DNA of 64,000 nucleotides. It comes from Cohnella faecalis. Lineage in GTDB: Bacteria; Bacillota; Bacilli; Paenibacillales; Paenibacillaceae. Made by a program: the position numbers and the translations under genes. A model generated the notes under the pieces. That model searched no databases and was not told the DNA's origin. It worked only from the letters and a program-made list of their open reading frames with translations. The stretch's first letter is position 1. Every line of letters begins with the position of its first letter. This document shows positions 49,080-58,197 of the stretch, in pieces. Where the stretch lies: positions 1 to 64,000 of the forward strand of contig NZ_QXJM01000015.1 of the NCBI RefSeq assembly GCF_003570905.1, in the 5' to 3' direction.

Positions 49080-49710
49080 GGCACTGGGTAGCCCCTCAAG
49101 AAAAAACCTTGAAAGGCATGTAGCCAATCAAGGTTTATCATATCAACCAATAAAATCAACACTTAATCTATCCACCCGAATTTGTACGTATTGATTATGA
49201 AGATATCCATAATCAAAAAGAAACTCCCTATCAATCTCAAATAATATACCTGTACCTACATCTATAGTACCACTATCAATATTCAAAATACCGCTAATAA
49301 AATGCGAAAAACCATTTTCTATCTGTTTGATACCATTTCCGTCTGAATCAGCCTGAGAAATTATGAAGTCATCCAGAATAGACAATTCAATTTCAATAAG
49401 ATACTGCCCTCCCTTATCTATCTCAAAGGGGCAGTTATTGATAAAAGCCACGATTCTTTGTCCGTGTATTTCAAGAACGGCTTCCTCTTCAATTAGCGGA
49501 CTTAATTCAACTAGTTTTGTTGTGTATTGCATGAAAATGCTACCTCCTTATTGCAGATTAATAGTCATATCGTGTTTGTTGTTATTTAGCAATTTCCACA
49601 GATCTTCTCTACGTTTCACATGATACGTTGTAACCATCACCATTGGCATTGGTTATATGTGTTATTGGTTGAATTATCGGTTCATTAGGCACTGGGTACC
49701 AATCAAGGTT
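49080..49710. repeat. Short direct repeats flanking the hypothetical gene
   Basis: GGCACTGGGTA occurs at 49080-49090 and 49688-49698; CCAATCAAGGTT at 49124-49135 and 49699-49710. In the second place the two are adjacent, in the first they are separated by 33 bases with a small hairpin. They bracket the 129-residue gene and look like scars from duplication of toxin/immunity cassettes. Confidence 0.6.
49143..49532 (-). CDS. Hypothetical protein, candidate orphan immunity protein
   Basis: The 129-residue acidic soluble protein (MQYTTKLVELSPLIEEEAVLEI...) has no motif I recognise. GGAGGTAGC lies upstream of its ATG. It is much more AT-rich than the chromosome around it and lies between an RHS fragment and a truncated RHS toxin gene. 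Small acidic AT-rich genes in this place are usually immunity proteins, but that is by position only. Confidence 0.6.
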   Translation of the reverse strand: MQYTTKLVELSPLIEEEAVLEIHGQRIVAFINNCPFEIDKGGQYLIEIELSILDDFIISQADSDGNGIKQIENGFSHFISGILNIDSGTIDVGTGILFEIDREFLFDYGYLHNQYVQIRVDRLSVDFIG

Positions 49711-49724
49711 AAAAGTTATTTATA

Positions 49725-50030
49725 CTATGAGATAAACTCGGCTACACTTCGACATAGTTCTTTTAATAATCCATGGTTCTCCCTTTTAACAGCATACATA
49801 TAATTCCAGACAAAACTATCCGAGTCGTACACAAGCACAAATTGAAAATTATCAGTTTCCAATAAACAAGCCTTTTTAAACTCATCCTCAGTTTCCTTAA
49901 CAAGTCTGACTTCCTTAATTTCCAAATACTTGTCTAATATTAACTTAAAATCCTCACGCTTTGTTAACTCATCAAAGATCAAGTCAATATCCCCGTTATC
50001 GAGAATCACTTCTGCTATTTTTAACTTCAT
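49725..50030 (-). CDS. Hypothetical protein, candidate immunity protein of the RHS toxin
   Basis: The 101-residue acidic protein (MKLKIAEVILDNGDIDLIFDEL...) has no recognised domain. It starts 12 nt after the end of the RHS toxin coding region with GGAGGG upstream, the usual position of a cognate immunity gene. AT-rich. Function inferred only from location. Confidence 0.65.
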   Translation of the reverse strand: MKLKIAEVILDNGDIDLIFDELTKREDFKLILDKYLEIKEVRLVKETEDEFKKACLLETDNFQFVLVYDSDSFVWNYMYAVKRENHGLLKELCRSVAEFIS

Positions 50031-50042
50031 AGATTCCCTCCA

Positions 50043-51429
50043 TCATTCTAGTCCAAGTGATTTATTTACACTTGACCTGGACCTTTGAGATGCGTTAATA
50101 ATCTCTTCCCATAGTGCGTCACCTTTTAAACCTTTATCCGAATACTTTTTAACAACCTGTTCCCATGTTAAATTCGGTTGACTCCAAAACAACTCATTTG
50201 CTCCCTCAATATCGGCCATTAATTCTCTAGCTTGTGTTCGATATTGATTTCTTAATTCAGATGCTTGTCTAGCCTATTGCTCCAATGTTGCATTTTTGTT
50301 TAATAGACTAGGTATCTTTGATTCTTGTTCTAAGTACCAGGTCCGTGCTTCCACATCACTTAAAGAGTATTTGGGGATACCGTTAATAGTATTTCCCGCA
50401 CCCTTACCCACATCTTTCGCAACTTCCTTCTCCACCATCTTACGACCGGCGTTCGCTGCCTCTGCCGCCTCTTCGGCTGCCCTAATGGCTTTGCCAGCTT
50501 TTCCGATTGGCAACAACGTCGTTGCAGCAAGAAGTTTCTCTTGAATTGTCGTGCAGTCATCGACCATATCATTGATGTCGTCGACGAGAGCGTATCTGCA
50601 CTCGGGCAGTCGAGCCTAAAGCTTTGTTTTTTCTGTCGATCCAATCCAGACCCTGTTTCAAATTATTTTCGTAGTTATCGATGTACTTCTGACTGAAAGG
50701 CAGCCATTCCGGTCCGTCGTGCCACGCCTTCCATACATGGCCGGACGGATCCGTGTAGACCATCGGATTGTTGCCGACATACACGTACAAGTTCATGGTC
50801 AGCGGATTGCTAAGCTGCCCTGGGTACGTGTCCTCCGTCAAAAACCGTCCTATGGCAGGATTGTAGTAACGGCTTCGTAAATATTGAAGTCCTGTCACAT
50901 CCGTGTATTCGCCCGCGTACAGATAAGGATTGTCCAACGTTCCAGTCGCAGACGTGACGCGTCCCCATGGATCGTAACGATAGCCGCTTGCTATTTCGCC
51001 AGAAACGTCCAACAAGGCGCGGGTATCTCCATGCCCGTCATACAAGTAATAATACGTATTGGCCTCATTCGGCAAGTAGCTGGTCGAGCCGGAGCCGATG
51101 ACATGTCCGATGCGCTCCAGACCGTAGACATTGCGAGCTCTCATCTGCCCGCTCTTGTCTGCCTCCAGTTCGATCTGATCGCCACTCCAGTAGAACTTCG
51201 TCGTTCCGTACACCGCATCAACGACGCTCGTCCGGTAGCCATCTCCATTATAGCTATAGTTCGTAGCGTAAACGGAATCGGTGCAGGCTTCAAACTTATA
51301 ATTTGCGATGTGCCTCCGGCCGGATTCAAAAAGGACGGCAATATCAGCCATGCCGCCGATTAACGGAAATAAGTTAGGGAATACTAGGTATTCGCACCCG
51401 TTCCTTTCAAGTTGATCGTCCGTTAACAT
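50043..51429 (-). pseudogene. Truncated RHS-type polymorphic toxin
   Basis: The 5' part (51429-50569) holds RHS repeats and the conserved core end PYLYAGEYTDVTGLQYLRSRYYNPAIGRFLTEDTYPGQLSNPLTMNLYVYVGNNPMVYTDPSG. A frameshift near 50605 moves the frame to ALVDDINDMVDDCTTIQEK, then a TAG at 50276-50274 interrupts it, and the frame continues (ARQASELRNQYRTQARELMADIEGAN ... SVNKSLGLE) to a TGA at 50043. The N-terminal secretion part is missing: an unrelated plus-strand gene begins 46 bases upstream. The last 100 residues are the variable toxin domain; its activity is not recognisable. Confidence 0.8.
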
Positions 51430-51475
51430 AATGAATCTATAATTAACGTAAATATCGAATAAAGGAGATCATAAT

Positions 51476-52105
51476 TTGGGAATACACACCTATTTTCAGT
51501 CGTTAAACGATTTGGAACGCATTATTCGCTGCCCGGGTCGATTCAAGTTCGAGGAGCACAGCGTGTCGGCTCATTCGTGGAAGGTTGTTCAATATGCCAA
51601 AACATTGGCCGACATCGAAGAAAGCAAAGGAGTCGCCATCGATTGGAAGAAGCTGTACGAAATAACGAGCAGCCACGATTACGGCGAAATCTTTATCGGG
51701 GATATTAAAACGCCCGTCAAGCACTATTCGCTGGAGCTAAGAGCCATGCTGCAAAAAGTGGAGGAAGGCATGATCGCCCATTTCATTGACGAGCACATTC
51801 CGGAGGAATTCAAGCCGATCTTCCGCAGGCAATTGCGCGAAGGGAAGGACGATTCGGTGGAAGGTCTTATATTGGAAGTGGCAGACAAGCTGGATCAAGT
51901 CTACGAAGCTTTCACGGAATTGCAGCGAGGAAATACGGAAAAAGAATTTATCGTCATGTATCGAAGCGCTCTGATCAAAATCAAAGGAATCCAGCTTCAT
52001 TGCGTCGACTATTTTTTGAATCACATTTTGCCCGATTTGGTCAAAGAAGGATCGCGCTCTCCTATCGACATTGCCAAGATTACGGATGAAGCGTTAGCAT
52101 CGTAG
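51476..52105 (+). CDS. HD-domain phosphohydrolase, YfbR-like 5'-nucleotidase
   Basis: The 209-residue protein has the HD metal site spread over HSVSAHSWKVVQYAK, SHDYGEIFIGDIKTPVKH and EVADKLDQVYEAF, as in YfbR/HDDC2 nucleotidases that dephosphorylate deoxynucleoside monophosphates. It starts with TTG, with AAAGGAGATC seven bases upstream. It sits alone between the RHS remnant and the iron locus. Confidence 0.88.
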   Translation: MGIHTYFQSLNDLERIIRCPGRFKFEEHSVSAHSWKVVQYAKTLADIEESKGVAIDWKKLYEITSSHDYGEIFIGDIKTPVKHYSLELRAMLQKVEEGMIAHFIDEHIPEEFKPIFRRQLREGKDDSVEGLILEVADKLDQVYEAFTELQRGNTEKEFIVMYRSALIKIKGIQLHCVDYFLNHILPDLVKEGSRSPIDIAKITDEALAS

Positions 52106-52193
52106 CCTCATCGCTGATTGCCCATTCTGCGACTCTCCCCCTTATGTTAGTCCCCTGCATTTTTGCTCTCCCTGATGTTTCTTTCCAAAATAA

Positions 52194-52220
52194 AAACCCG
52201 ACCGAAGAGGACGGGTTTCT
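52194..52220. terminator. Terminator after the second siderophore-binding gene
   Basis: AAACCCG and CGGGTTT form the stem; on the minus strand it is followed by TTTTTATTTT, so it chiefly ends the AraC/siderophore operon, and it may also stop the HD-domain transcript. Confidence 0.75.
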
Positions 52221-52237
52221 TGTGGTGGAAGCACCTT

Positions 52238-53212
52238 TTATTTGTTGCCTTCAATCAGCAAATTAGCGATGATATCCAACTGCTTCTCTACTGCAATCGG
52301 ATCGCTGGGCAGAAATTGTTTGAAATCAATATTGTAAATCTTTCCTGCTTTCCCTGCCGGCGAGCTTTGAATAAGCTTTTCTAAGTCCTTCAAGTCTTTC
52401 TCTGCTCCTTCATTTACAGCCAAAAATAACTGGGTGCCTATGAATTCGGGGATCACCTCGGCAGATATTTCCCATGTTTCTCCATTAATGACGTCCGTCT
52501 TTACTTTTTCGTTTGGCTTCAAACCCAAATACTTGTAAATAATGTTGCCTCCCATATTGGTATCACCGTAAATAAATAGCGCACCGGGACGCACATTCAA
52601 AATCGAGAAGGTGTCATCAGCCCCAATAAACGGGCTAATCTTTTCCTTGTATTCGGCTATTTTTACCGCAAATGCCTCATTCCATTGCTGCGCTTCCTTC
52701 TGCTTGCCGAGAATATCGCCAAACATTTCTACATCCTTGACCGGATCGTTGTACTGCTCCACAACAATGGTCGGTGCGATCCGGTTCAGCGTTTCGTACC
52801 CGCCCTCCACGGCTTCCGCGAATGGTGCCGTTGTAACAATCAGGTCAGGCTCCAGCGACAGAATCTTCTCAGCATCTGGCGGAACTCCAACATCTGCAAT
52901 ATCGGAAATATCGCTTAACAGCGGATTATCCAGAATATAGGTAGTTGAGCCAACCGGCTTTACCCCAAGCGCCATCAGTTCGCCCAAATGAAAGAGACTG
53001 ACCACACGCTGAGGCTTCACAGGAATTTCCGTTTGGCCTTTCAAATGCTTGTAAATACGTGTTTCTCCAGCCGCGCTGTCCGCAGAGGCGTCTGCCGAAG
53101 CAGGCTGTGAGGCTGGCGTTGCTGAATTGCTTCCTGTCTGACATGCATTCAGAAGCAAGGTTGTGCATAATAGCATCATTGCTCCGAATGCCGGTCTTGA
53201 AAATCTGAACAT
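52238..53212 (-). CDS. Second siderophore-binding lipoprotein from internal start
   Basis: The ATG at 53212 has GGGGAAGGGGA about eight bases upstream and opens a lipoprotein signal peptide (FGAMMLLCTTLLLNACQTG). The mature part is a class III binding protein (IYKHLKGQTEIPVKPQRVVSLFHLGELMALGVKPVG ... EKILSLEPDLIVTTAPFAEAV ... GDTNMGGNIIYKYLGLKP) of the iron-siderophore type. Its permease partner is not in the window. A Fur-box-like element lies just upstream. Confidence 0.87.
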   Translation of the reverse strand: MFRFSRPAFGAMMLLCTTLLLNACQTGSNSATPASQPASADASADSAAGETRIYKHLKGQTEIPVKPQRVVSLFHLGELMALGVKPVGSTTYILDNPLLSDISDIADVGVPPDAEKILSLEPDLIVTTAPFAEAVEGGYETLNRIAPTIVVEQYNDPVKDVEMFGDILGKQKEAQQWNEAFAVKIAEYKEKISPFIGADDTFSILNVRPGALFIYGDTNMGGNIIYKYLGLKPNEKVKTDVINGETWEISAEVIPEFIGTQLFLAVNEGAEKDLKDLEKLIQSSPAGKAGKIYNIDFKQFLPSDPIAVEKQLDIIANLLIEGNK

Positions 53213-54139
53213 CGATGTGTCCCCTTCCCCAACCAATTGATAATAACTCTCATTCTCATTATGGGAAATGGGCTTTTGAGACACAATAGATGATTTTAAC
53301 AGACTCGATGGATTATGCTGAACCGTCTGCCGATTGTTCTCTCGGAACTGAAGCGGAGAGCAGCCGGCATGCTTTTTGAACAAACGGCTGAAATAATAGA
53401 CATCCGCATAACCAACGCTTTTCGCTATTTCCTGGATACGAGCCTCCGATCTTTTCAGGAATTGCTTCGCTTTATTAATGCGTACATGAATCAGGTATTC
53501 AATCGGACCGGCTCCGATCTGATTTTTGAACAAGCGCGACATGTAGCTCGCACTGCAACCGAAAATCCCGGCCAATTCCTCGGCTGTAATCGACTCTCTG
53601 TAATGCTCATGAATATAGTGAATCGCTTCGGTTACGACGTTCGGTCTGTTGTCTTCCGTTGCTGACGTGCGGATTTGCCGCATGACCTCGTACACAAATG
53701 GAAGAAAGGCAGACTGCGCCTGCAGCTTGTCCATCGGAGTTGCTTGCTGCCACAGGCGATACATCGTTTGACACTTTTCCTGCAGCGGCAGCAACGCATA
53801 AGGAGTGTATGAATACGAAAAATGGAAGCTCTCCCGATCCTCCGGCGAGGCGCAATCGGCTTTATACAGAATCAAAAAGCAGGAAAAATCGTTTCCAAGC
53901 GGCACAAAGCCCAGCTCCGCATCCTGTCCTCCGTGCAGAATGTGAAGCGAACGGGTTCGATAGACCGTCCCGGACAGACTCACTCTCGCCTCTCCATGGG
54001 TAATAACTACGAAGAAGCTGGCAGGCGCCGCATAGCGATCAGGGACAGTTCCATTCTTCACAGAAAGCTGGCGAATATCCAGCAGTTTAACGGCGGCTCG
54101 GCTCCACCGTTCGATGTGGGCTTCCCAATCCATACGCAC
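52238..54139 (-). CDS. Second AraC regulator in frame with siderophore-binding lipoprotein (633-residue ORF)
   Basis: The layout is the same as at 46569-48530. An AraC protein (two HTH motifs about 170-265: AEELAGIFGCSASYMSRLFKNQIG and QEIAKSVGYADVYYFSRLFKKHAG) runs without a stop through a linker (266-309) into a complete siderophore-binding lipoprotein from Met310. The linker is encoded by the control region of the lipoprotein. The two loci are clearly diverged in sequence, so the shared stop-free linker is not from a recent copy. It starts 10 nt after the SNF2 helicase stop. Confidence 0.87.
   Translation of the reverse strand: MRMDWEAHIERWSRAAVKLLDIRQLSVKNGTVPDRYAAPASFFVVITHGEARVSLSGTVYRTRSLHILHGGQDAELGFVPLGNDFSCFLILYKADCASPEDRESFHFSYSYTPYALLPLQEKCQTMYRLWQQATPMDKLQAQSAFLPFVYEVMRQIRTSATEDNRPNVVTEAIHYIHEHYRESITAEELAGIFGCSASYMSRLFKNQIGAGPIEYLIHVRINKAKQFLKRSEARIQEIAKSVGYADVYYFSRLFKKHAGCSPLQFRENNRQTVQHNPSSLLKSSIVSQKPISHNENESYYQLVGEGDTSMFRFSRPAFGAMMLLCTTLLLNACQTGSNSATPASQPASADASADSAAGETRIYKHLKGQTEIPVKPQRVVSLFHLGELMALGVKPVGSTTYILDNPLLSDISDIADVGVPPDAEKILSLEPDLIVTTAPFAEAVEGGYETLNRIAPTIVVEQYNDPVKDVEMFGDILGKQKEAQQWNEAFAVKIAEYKEKISPFIGADDTFSILNVRPGALFIYGDTNMGGNIIYKYLGLKPNEKVKTDVINGETWEISAEVIPEFIGTQLFLAVNEGAEKDLKDLEKLIQSSPAGKAGKIYNIDFKQFLPSDPIAVEKQLDIIANLLIEGNK
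53238..53262. promoter_or_regulatory. Fur-box-like element inside the second AraC coding frame
   Basis: TGATAATAACTC followed by TCATTCTCATTAT gives overlapping Fur-type half-sites (TGATAAT and AATGAGA on the other strand). It is placed 26 bases ahead of the internal ATG, the same distance as in the first locus, and encodes part of the HNENESYYQ linker. Confidence 0.7.
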
Positions 54140-54148
54140 TCCTCCTCT

Positions 54149-57100
54149 CTATTCAATCTTAAGAATTTCAAGAATTTCCTGCTCCGTCAAGGAAGACAGC
54201 TCCTCTTGGCCCGGCCGGATCACTTCATCGATGAGCTTCTTCTTTCTCGTCTGAAGCTCGTACATTTTGTCCTCCACCGTCCCTTGAGCGACGAGGCGAA
54301 TAACTTGCACGACTTTTCGTTGCCCGATCCGATGCGCGCGGTCGGCCGCTTGCTGCTCCACGGCAGGGTTCCACCACAGATCGTAGAGAATAACGGTATC
54401 CGCACCAGTCAGGTTCAATCCGGTACCGCCGGCTTTCAACGAAAGCAGGAACAGCTCCCTTTCTCCGTCGTTGAACCTGTCGCACAGATTGACGCGTTCG
54501 GCGGCAGGCGTATGGCCGTCCAAGTAAAAATACGGCACTCCCCGGCTCACCAGCTCGCGTCCGATCAAGTCCAGCATCTCCGTAAATTGCGAAAATACGA
54601 GAGCCCGCCTGCCCGCGCTGCGGCATTCTTCCACGAGTTCCAGCAGCTGCTCGAATTTGGCCGAGCCCCCCTCGTAATCTTCCACGAACAAAGCCGGATG
54701 GCAGCACAATTGACGCAAACGGGTTATGCCGGCCAACATTTTGATCCGGACTTTGCCAAAGCTTTCCGTGTCCAGATGCTTCAACGCTTCCTTCCTCAGC
54801 TTGGCCAAGTAAGCCGCATACAGCTTTTTTTGATCCGGAAGCAATTCGGACGCCTGCAACGTTTCGATCTTTTCGGGAAGCTCCTTGAGCACGTCCGTCT
54901 TCAATCTTCGCAGCAGGAACGGCCGAGCCCGTCTGGAGACGGCCTCTCTGCTCAGCTCGCCGAACTCTCGCCTGCCGGGAAACAGCTCGGGAAACACCGC
55001 GTCGAAAATCGACCACAGCTCCTCCAGTCTATTCTCGATAGGAGTTCCGGAAAGCGCGAACCGATAGCGGGCTTCCACCGTCTTCACGGCTTGCGCGGTT
55101 TGAGTGGCATAATTTTTGAACGTCTGCGCCTCGTCCAATATGAGCGTGTGGAACGGCCGAGTCGCATACCATTCGATATCTCTGCGCAAGAGCGGATAGG
55201 AGGTAATAATAACGTCCGTCCTCGATGAATGGTTCAGCGCTTTATTGCGCGCCTCTTTGGTTCCATCGGCAATAACCGCGCGGATTTCCGGTGCGAACTT
55301 CTTGAGCTCGTTGCGCCAATTGTAGACGAGAGAAGCGGGAGCTACGATCAAAGCGGGAACCTTCTCCTTGCGGATCTCCGGCAATACGGAGACGAGGAAA
55401 GCGATGCTTTGCAACGTTTTGCCGAGTCCCATATCGTCCGCCAATATGCCGCCGAATCGGTAATGAGCGAGCGTCTTCATCCACTGAAAGCCGAACTTCT
55501 GATAATCTCTCAGGACGGAAACGAGCCGAATCGGCACCGAAAAATCGAAATTGTCGGGGTTTCGCATATTTTCGAGCAGCCGGCGGAACGACTTTCCGAA
55601 CTTGACGGCATGGCCTTCAAGCTTGGAGTCGAGCAAACGAAGTCCTCGCAGCGCCGGAAGACGGAATGCGTTGCCGATGGCGTCGAGCTGCCGAATGCCC
55701 ACTTCGTTCATGAAAGCGATCATTTCTTGAAACTCCGCCGTTTCCAGCGGCAGCAGCGCTCCGTTCGGCAGGCGGTGATAATTGCGTTTTTCCTCCAACG
55801 ATTGCAACACGTTCTTAATTTCCGACTCCGGAATTCCTTCGATATCGAACCGTACATCCAGCCAATCGGTTCTCTCGTCCGCGTCAACCGTCACTTTGGG
55901 AGGGGAATTCCCGATATGAAGCCTTGTTTTGACGGCTGAAGTGGCATACACCCTAAGCAGCTTTTCCAGCTCGGGAACGACGCGGTACAAAAACTCGTAT
56001 TCCGCCTCCTCGTCCTCCATGAAGTACCCGGCTTCCGTCTTGGCGAAGGAGCTTTGCTCCATCAACTCGAGAATTTGCCCTTCCCGCTCCCCGTCCCTCA
56101 TGACGATGTGGTCGGTACCGCGCCTCCGATCGTTCTCTTCCAACGGATTAACAATCAAATCGCCGTATTGAAATTCCAGCCCCGCAACGAGACGATCCCT
56201 CACCCTATCCAAATACAGTCGGGCCTGAAGAGGCGTGTGAACGATGCGGTCGGATACGGATTGGGCGATATGGACGCTGCCCAGCTTCTTCAGGCCGGGA
56301 ATAACCTTCTCCATGAAAGGCTCTATCTGATTCCGGGAAATCCGAATACGATGCTTTCGCGTCGAATCGAGCGTCTGCTTCAGCTCCGAGAGACGTTGGC
56401 ACGATTCCGGCTTCAGCTTCAACAGATTGCCTTCGAATAGAACGACGCCGTAGGCATCCATAACCGTAATGCCGTCTAATCCCTGGACATCGAGCAGGTA
56501 TGCGTCATCCTTCTCCCGATCGAATGCAAAGCGAATCGGCAGCGGCTCGTCGGACAGACGGAAGCCGTCGTACGTTCGGTCGTCCTGTTCGAGCTTGACA
56601 GCCGGAGCGGCGGCAAGACGAGGATGCAGCGCCGACCAAGCGGACGGAGGAACAAGAAGCATCCTCTCGCCGCTTATGCCGAAGGCTTGGGCTGTCGCTG
56701 CGTCAGAAGTGTCGCGGTACAGCTTCTCGTTGCGATAGATCGAGATCAATTGACGAAGGACCGCATCGTTGTCCGATTGAAAGCTGTGCCGCATCGGGTC
56801 GTAAGCGAACGACTTGGAAAAGACATACGTCTCCCCTCTGTCCACCCGCTCCAAAAAATCCCTAAGCTTCTGCACGGCAAAAAGCCGTTTCGGTCCGACC
56901 TTCAGCTCGATTCCGAGCATGAACTTGCAATAGCCGTAAGCAACGGGCTTGCATGTAAACTCAACGTCCAGAGGCTCCCTCGTATCGAACAATGCCCGCG
57001 TCCCGCTAGGCGGACGCAATGTCTTATCGCCGAATAACCCCAGCATTGCGCTTACCAACGCCGCATCGTTATCCGTCTCCGCCGCGCCTGACACCGACTT

Positions 57101-57412
57101 GCGTCCGATGTCCGGCTCTATCGATTGAATATGCAGCAGCGCGGCAGCGATGTGAGAGCAATATTTATTGTATGAGGCTAACGAAGGGCAGCTGCATTCC
57201 GCCTCAACGTTACCGTTGGAGTCAAATTCGATCCTTACGTCATAAACTCCGTTTCCTTTTACCGAAGCTTCATAAATGCCCAAACCGGGGGCAACGTTCG
57301 TAAAAGTTACTTTTCCCGCGCGAAAATACTCTTCTCCTCGCTCGTAGGAGAGCCTATCGCACAACGTTTTGATTGTCTGCTTGGTCAATTGACTGCCCAT
57401 ATCGAAATCCAT
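54149..57412 (-). CDS. SNF2-family helicase with SWIM zinc finger
   Basis: The 1087-residue protein has an N-terminal SWIM motif (CSCPSLASYNKYCSH, about residues 74-88), a long middle region, then the SNF2 ATPase: GGILADDMGLGKTLQSIAFL (motif I), LDEAQTFKN (II), ALSGTPIENRLEELWSIFD (III), and the C-terminal helicase lobe FSQFTEMLD, YLDGHTPAAER, LLSLKAGGTGLNLTGADTVI and QQAADRAHRIGQ. It probably remodels protein-nucleic acid complexes in transcription or repair. The stop lies 10 nt before the second AraC gene; whether they share a transcript is unclear. Confidence 0.93.
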   Translation of the reverse strand: MDFDMGSQLTKQTIKTLCDRLSYERGEEYFRAGKVTFTNVAPGLGIYEASVKGNGVYDVRIEFDSNGNVEAECSCPSLASYNKYCSHIAAALLHIQSIEPDIGRKSVSGAAETDNDAALVSAMLGLFGDKTLRPPSGTRALFDTREPLDVEFTCKPVAYGYCKFMLGIELKVGPKRLFAVQKLRDFLERVDRGETYVFSKSFAYDPMRHSFQSDNDAVLRQLISIYRNEKLYRDTSDAATAQAFGISGERMLLVPPSAWSALHPRLAAAPAVKLEQDDRTYDGFRLSDEPLPIRFAFDREKDDAYLLDVQGLDGITVMDAYGVVLFEGNLLKLKPESCQRLSELKQTLDSTRKHRIRISRNQIEPFMEKVIPGLKKLGSVHIAQSVSDRIVHTPLQARLYLDRVRDRLVAGLEFQYGDLIVNPLEENDRRRGTDHIVMRDGEREGQILELMEQSSFAKTEAGYFMEDEEAEYEFLYRVVPELEKLLRVYATSAVKTRLHIGNSPPKVTVDADERTDWLDVRFDIEGIPESEIKNVLQSLEEKRNYHRLPNGALLPLETAEFQEMIAFMNEVGIRQLDAIGNAFRLPALRGLRLLDSKLEGHAVKFGKSFRRLLENMRNPDNFDFSVPIRLVSVLRDYQKFGFQWMKTLAHYRFGGILADDMGLGKTLQSIAFLVSVLPEIRKEKVPALIVAPASLVYNWRNELKKFAPEIRAVIADGTKEARNKALNHSSRTDVIITSYPLLRRDIEWYATRPFHTLILDEAQTFKNYATQTAQAVKTVEARYRFALSGTPIENRLEELWSIFDAVFPELFPGRREFGELSREAVSRRARPFLLRRLKTDVLKELPEKIETLQASELLPDQKKLYAAYLAKLRKEALKHLDTESFGKVRIKMLAGITRLRQLCCHPALFVEDYEGGSAKFEQLLELVEECRSAGRRALVFSQFTEMLDLIGRELVSRGVPYFYLDGHTPAAERVNLCDRFNDGERELFLLSLKAGGTGLNLTGADTVILYDLWWNPAVEQQAADRAHRIGQRKVVQVIRLVAQGTVEDKMYELQTRKKKLIDEVIRPGQEELSSLTEQEILEILKIE

Positions 57413-57472
57413 CCCAGCCGAAATCGTGATATGACCATGATACCAGAATTCCGGCCGAAGATGAGCGTAAGC

Positions 57473-58024
57473 TTATACCAAGCCGATTTCCCGCAAATGA
57501 GCGCGCAGGCCGGATACGAATTTGTCGATAGACGGATTTTTGATAACGTCGTAGCATGCGTAGCTTTTCAGCGGCTTCATGCCGATATAGCGCTGCGTCC
57601 GGTGCAGGTGCGCGAGCGCGTCTTCCAGCCCGCCGCCTTGGAAAAACTGCGACGGATCGTTGAAAGCGTGCTCCGGCGCGTTCCAAGTCGCCGAGAACAT
57701 ATATTCCTTGTCGGTTAAGAGACCTCCCGTACCGTACGAATCCGTTCCCTTGAAGAACGTTCCGTACTCGTATACCTCGTCCATAAACGTTTTCAGCAAG
57801 CCCGGAACGTTAAACCAATAGATCGGCGTCTGAAAAATGACGACATCGCTCCGCAAAAACCGCTGCCGTTCGTCCTCGATCCGATAGCCGTCTTGCAGAA
57901 CCGTCAATTGAACGTTATGAACGGGCCTTAAGCTGGCAAGCATCTCCTCAACCAACGTTCGATTCAGCTTACCGTCCGTTGAATTGTATTTTTGGTGGCC
58001 GTTTAGAATGAGGATGTTTTTCAT
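57473..58024 (-). CDS. NAD(P)H-dependent quinone oxidoreductase, MdaB-like
   Basis: The 183-residue flavodoxin-fold protein has ILNGHQKYNSTDGKLNRTL (FMN/FAD phosphate loop), FQTPIYWFNVPGLLKTFMDEVYEYG and TWNAPEHAFN, typical of MdaB/KefF-type two-electron quinone reductases. It is divergent from an HxlR regulator 173 bp away, the usual pairing for electrophile or quinone detoxification. Confidence 0.9.
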   Translation of the reverse strand: MKNILILNGHQKYNSTDGKLNRTLVEEMLASLRPVHNVQLTVLQDGYRIEDERQRFLRSDVVIFQTPIYWFNVPGLLKTFMDEVYEYGTFFKGTDSYGTGGLLTDKEYMFSATWNAPEHAFNDPSQFFQGGGLEDALAHLHRTQRYIGMKPLKSYACYDVIKNPSIDKFVSGLRAHLREIGLV

Positions 58025-58197
58025 CTCGATTGCTCTCCCTTCCGACTCCCGCTCGGCTAATACCGGGAATGTAGTTATTATTGTAAATGTATTAACTTTA
58101 TTTTGGGAAGCAGTGATTATTTATTCATATTATTTCCGAAAAGATAGTTTTGTTGTATGCTTGAGTTAATTCCTATTGATTAAAGGATGATGAGCGT

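Noticed and set aside
54139..54160. SNF2 helicase and second AraC gene as a functional pair
   Set aside because: The 10-nt spacing suggests possible co-transcription, but nothing links their functions, and the first AraC locus has no helicase neighbour.
53822..55228. 468-codon plus-strand frame opposite the SNF2 and AraC genes
   Set aside because: Antisense to two well-conserved coding regions, no ribosome site and no recognisable domain.
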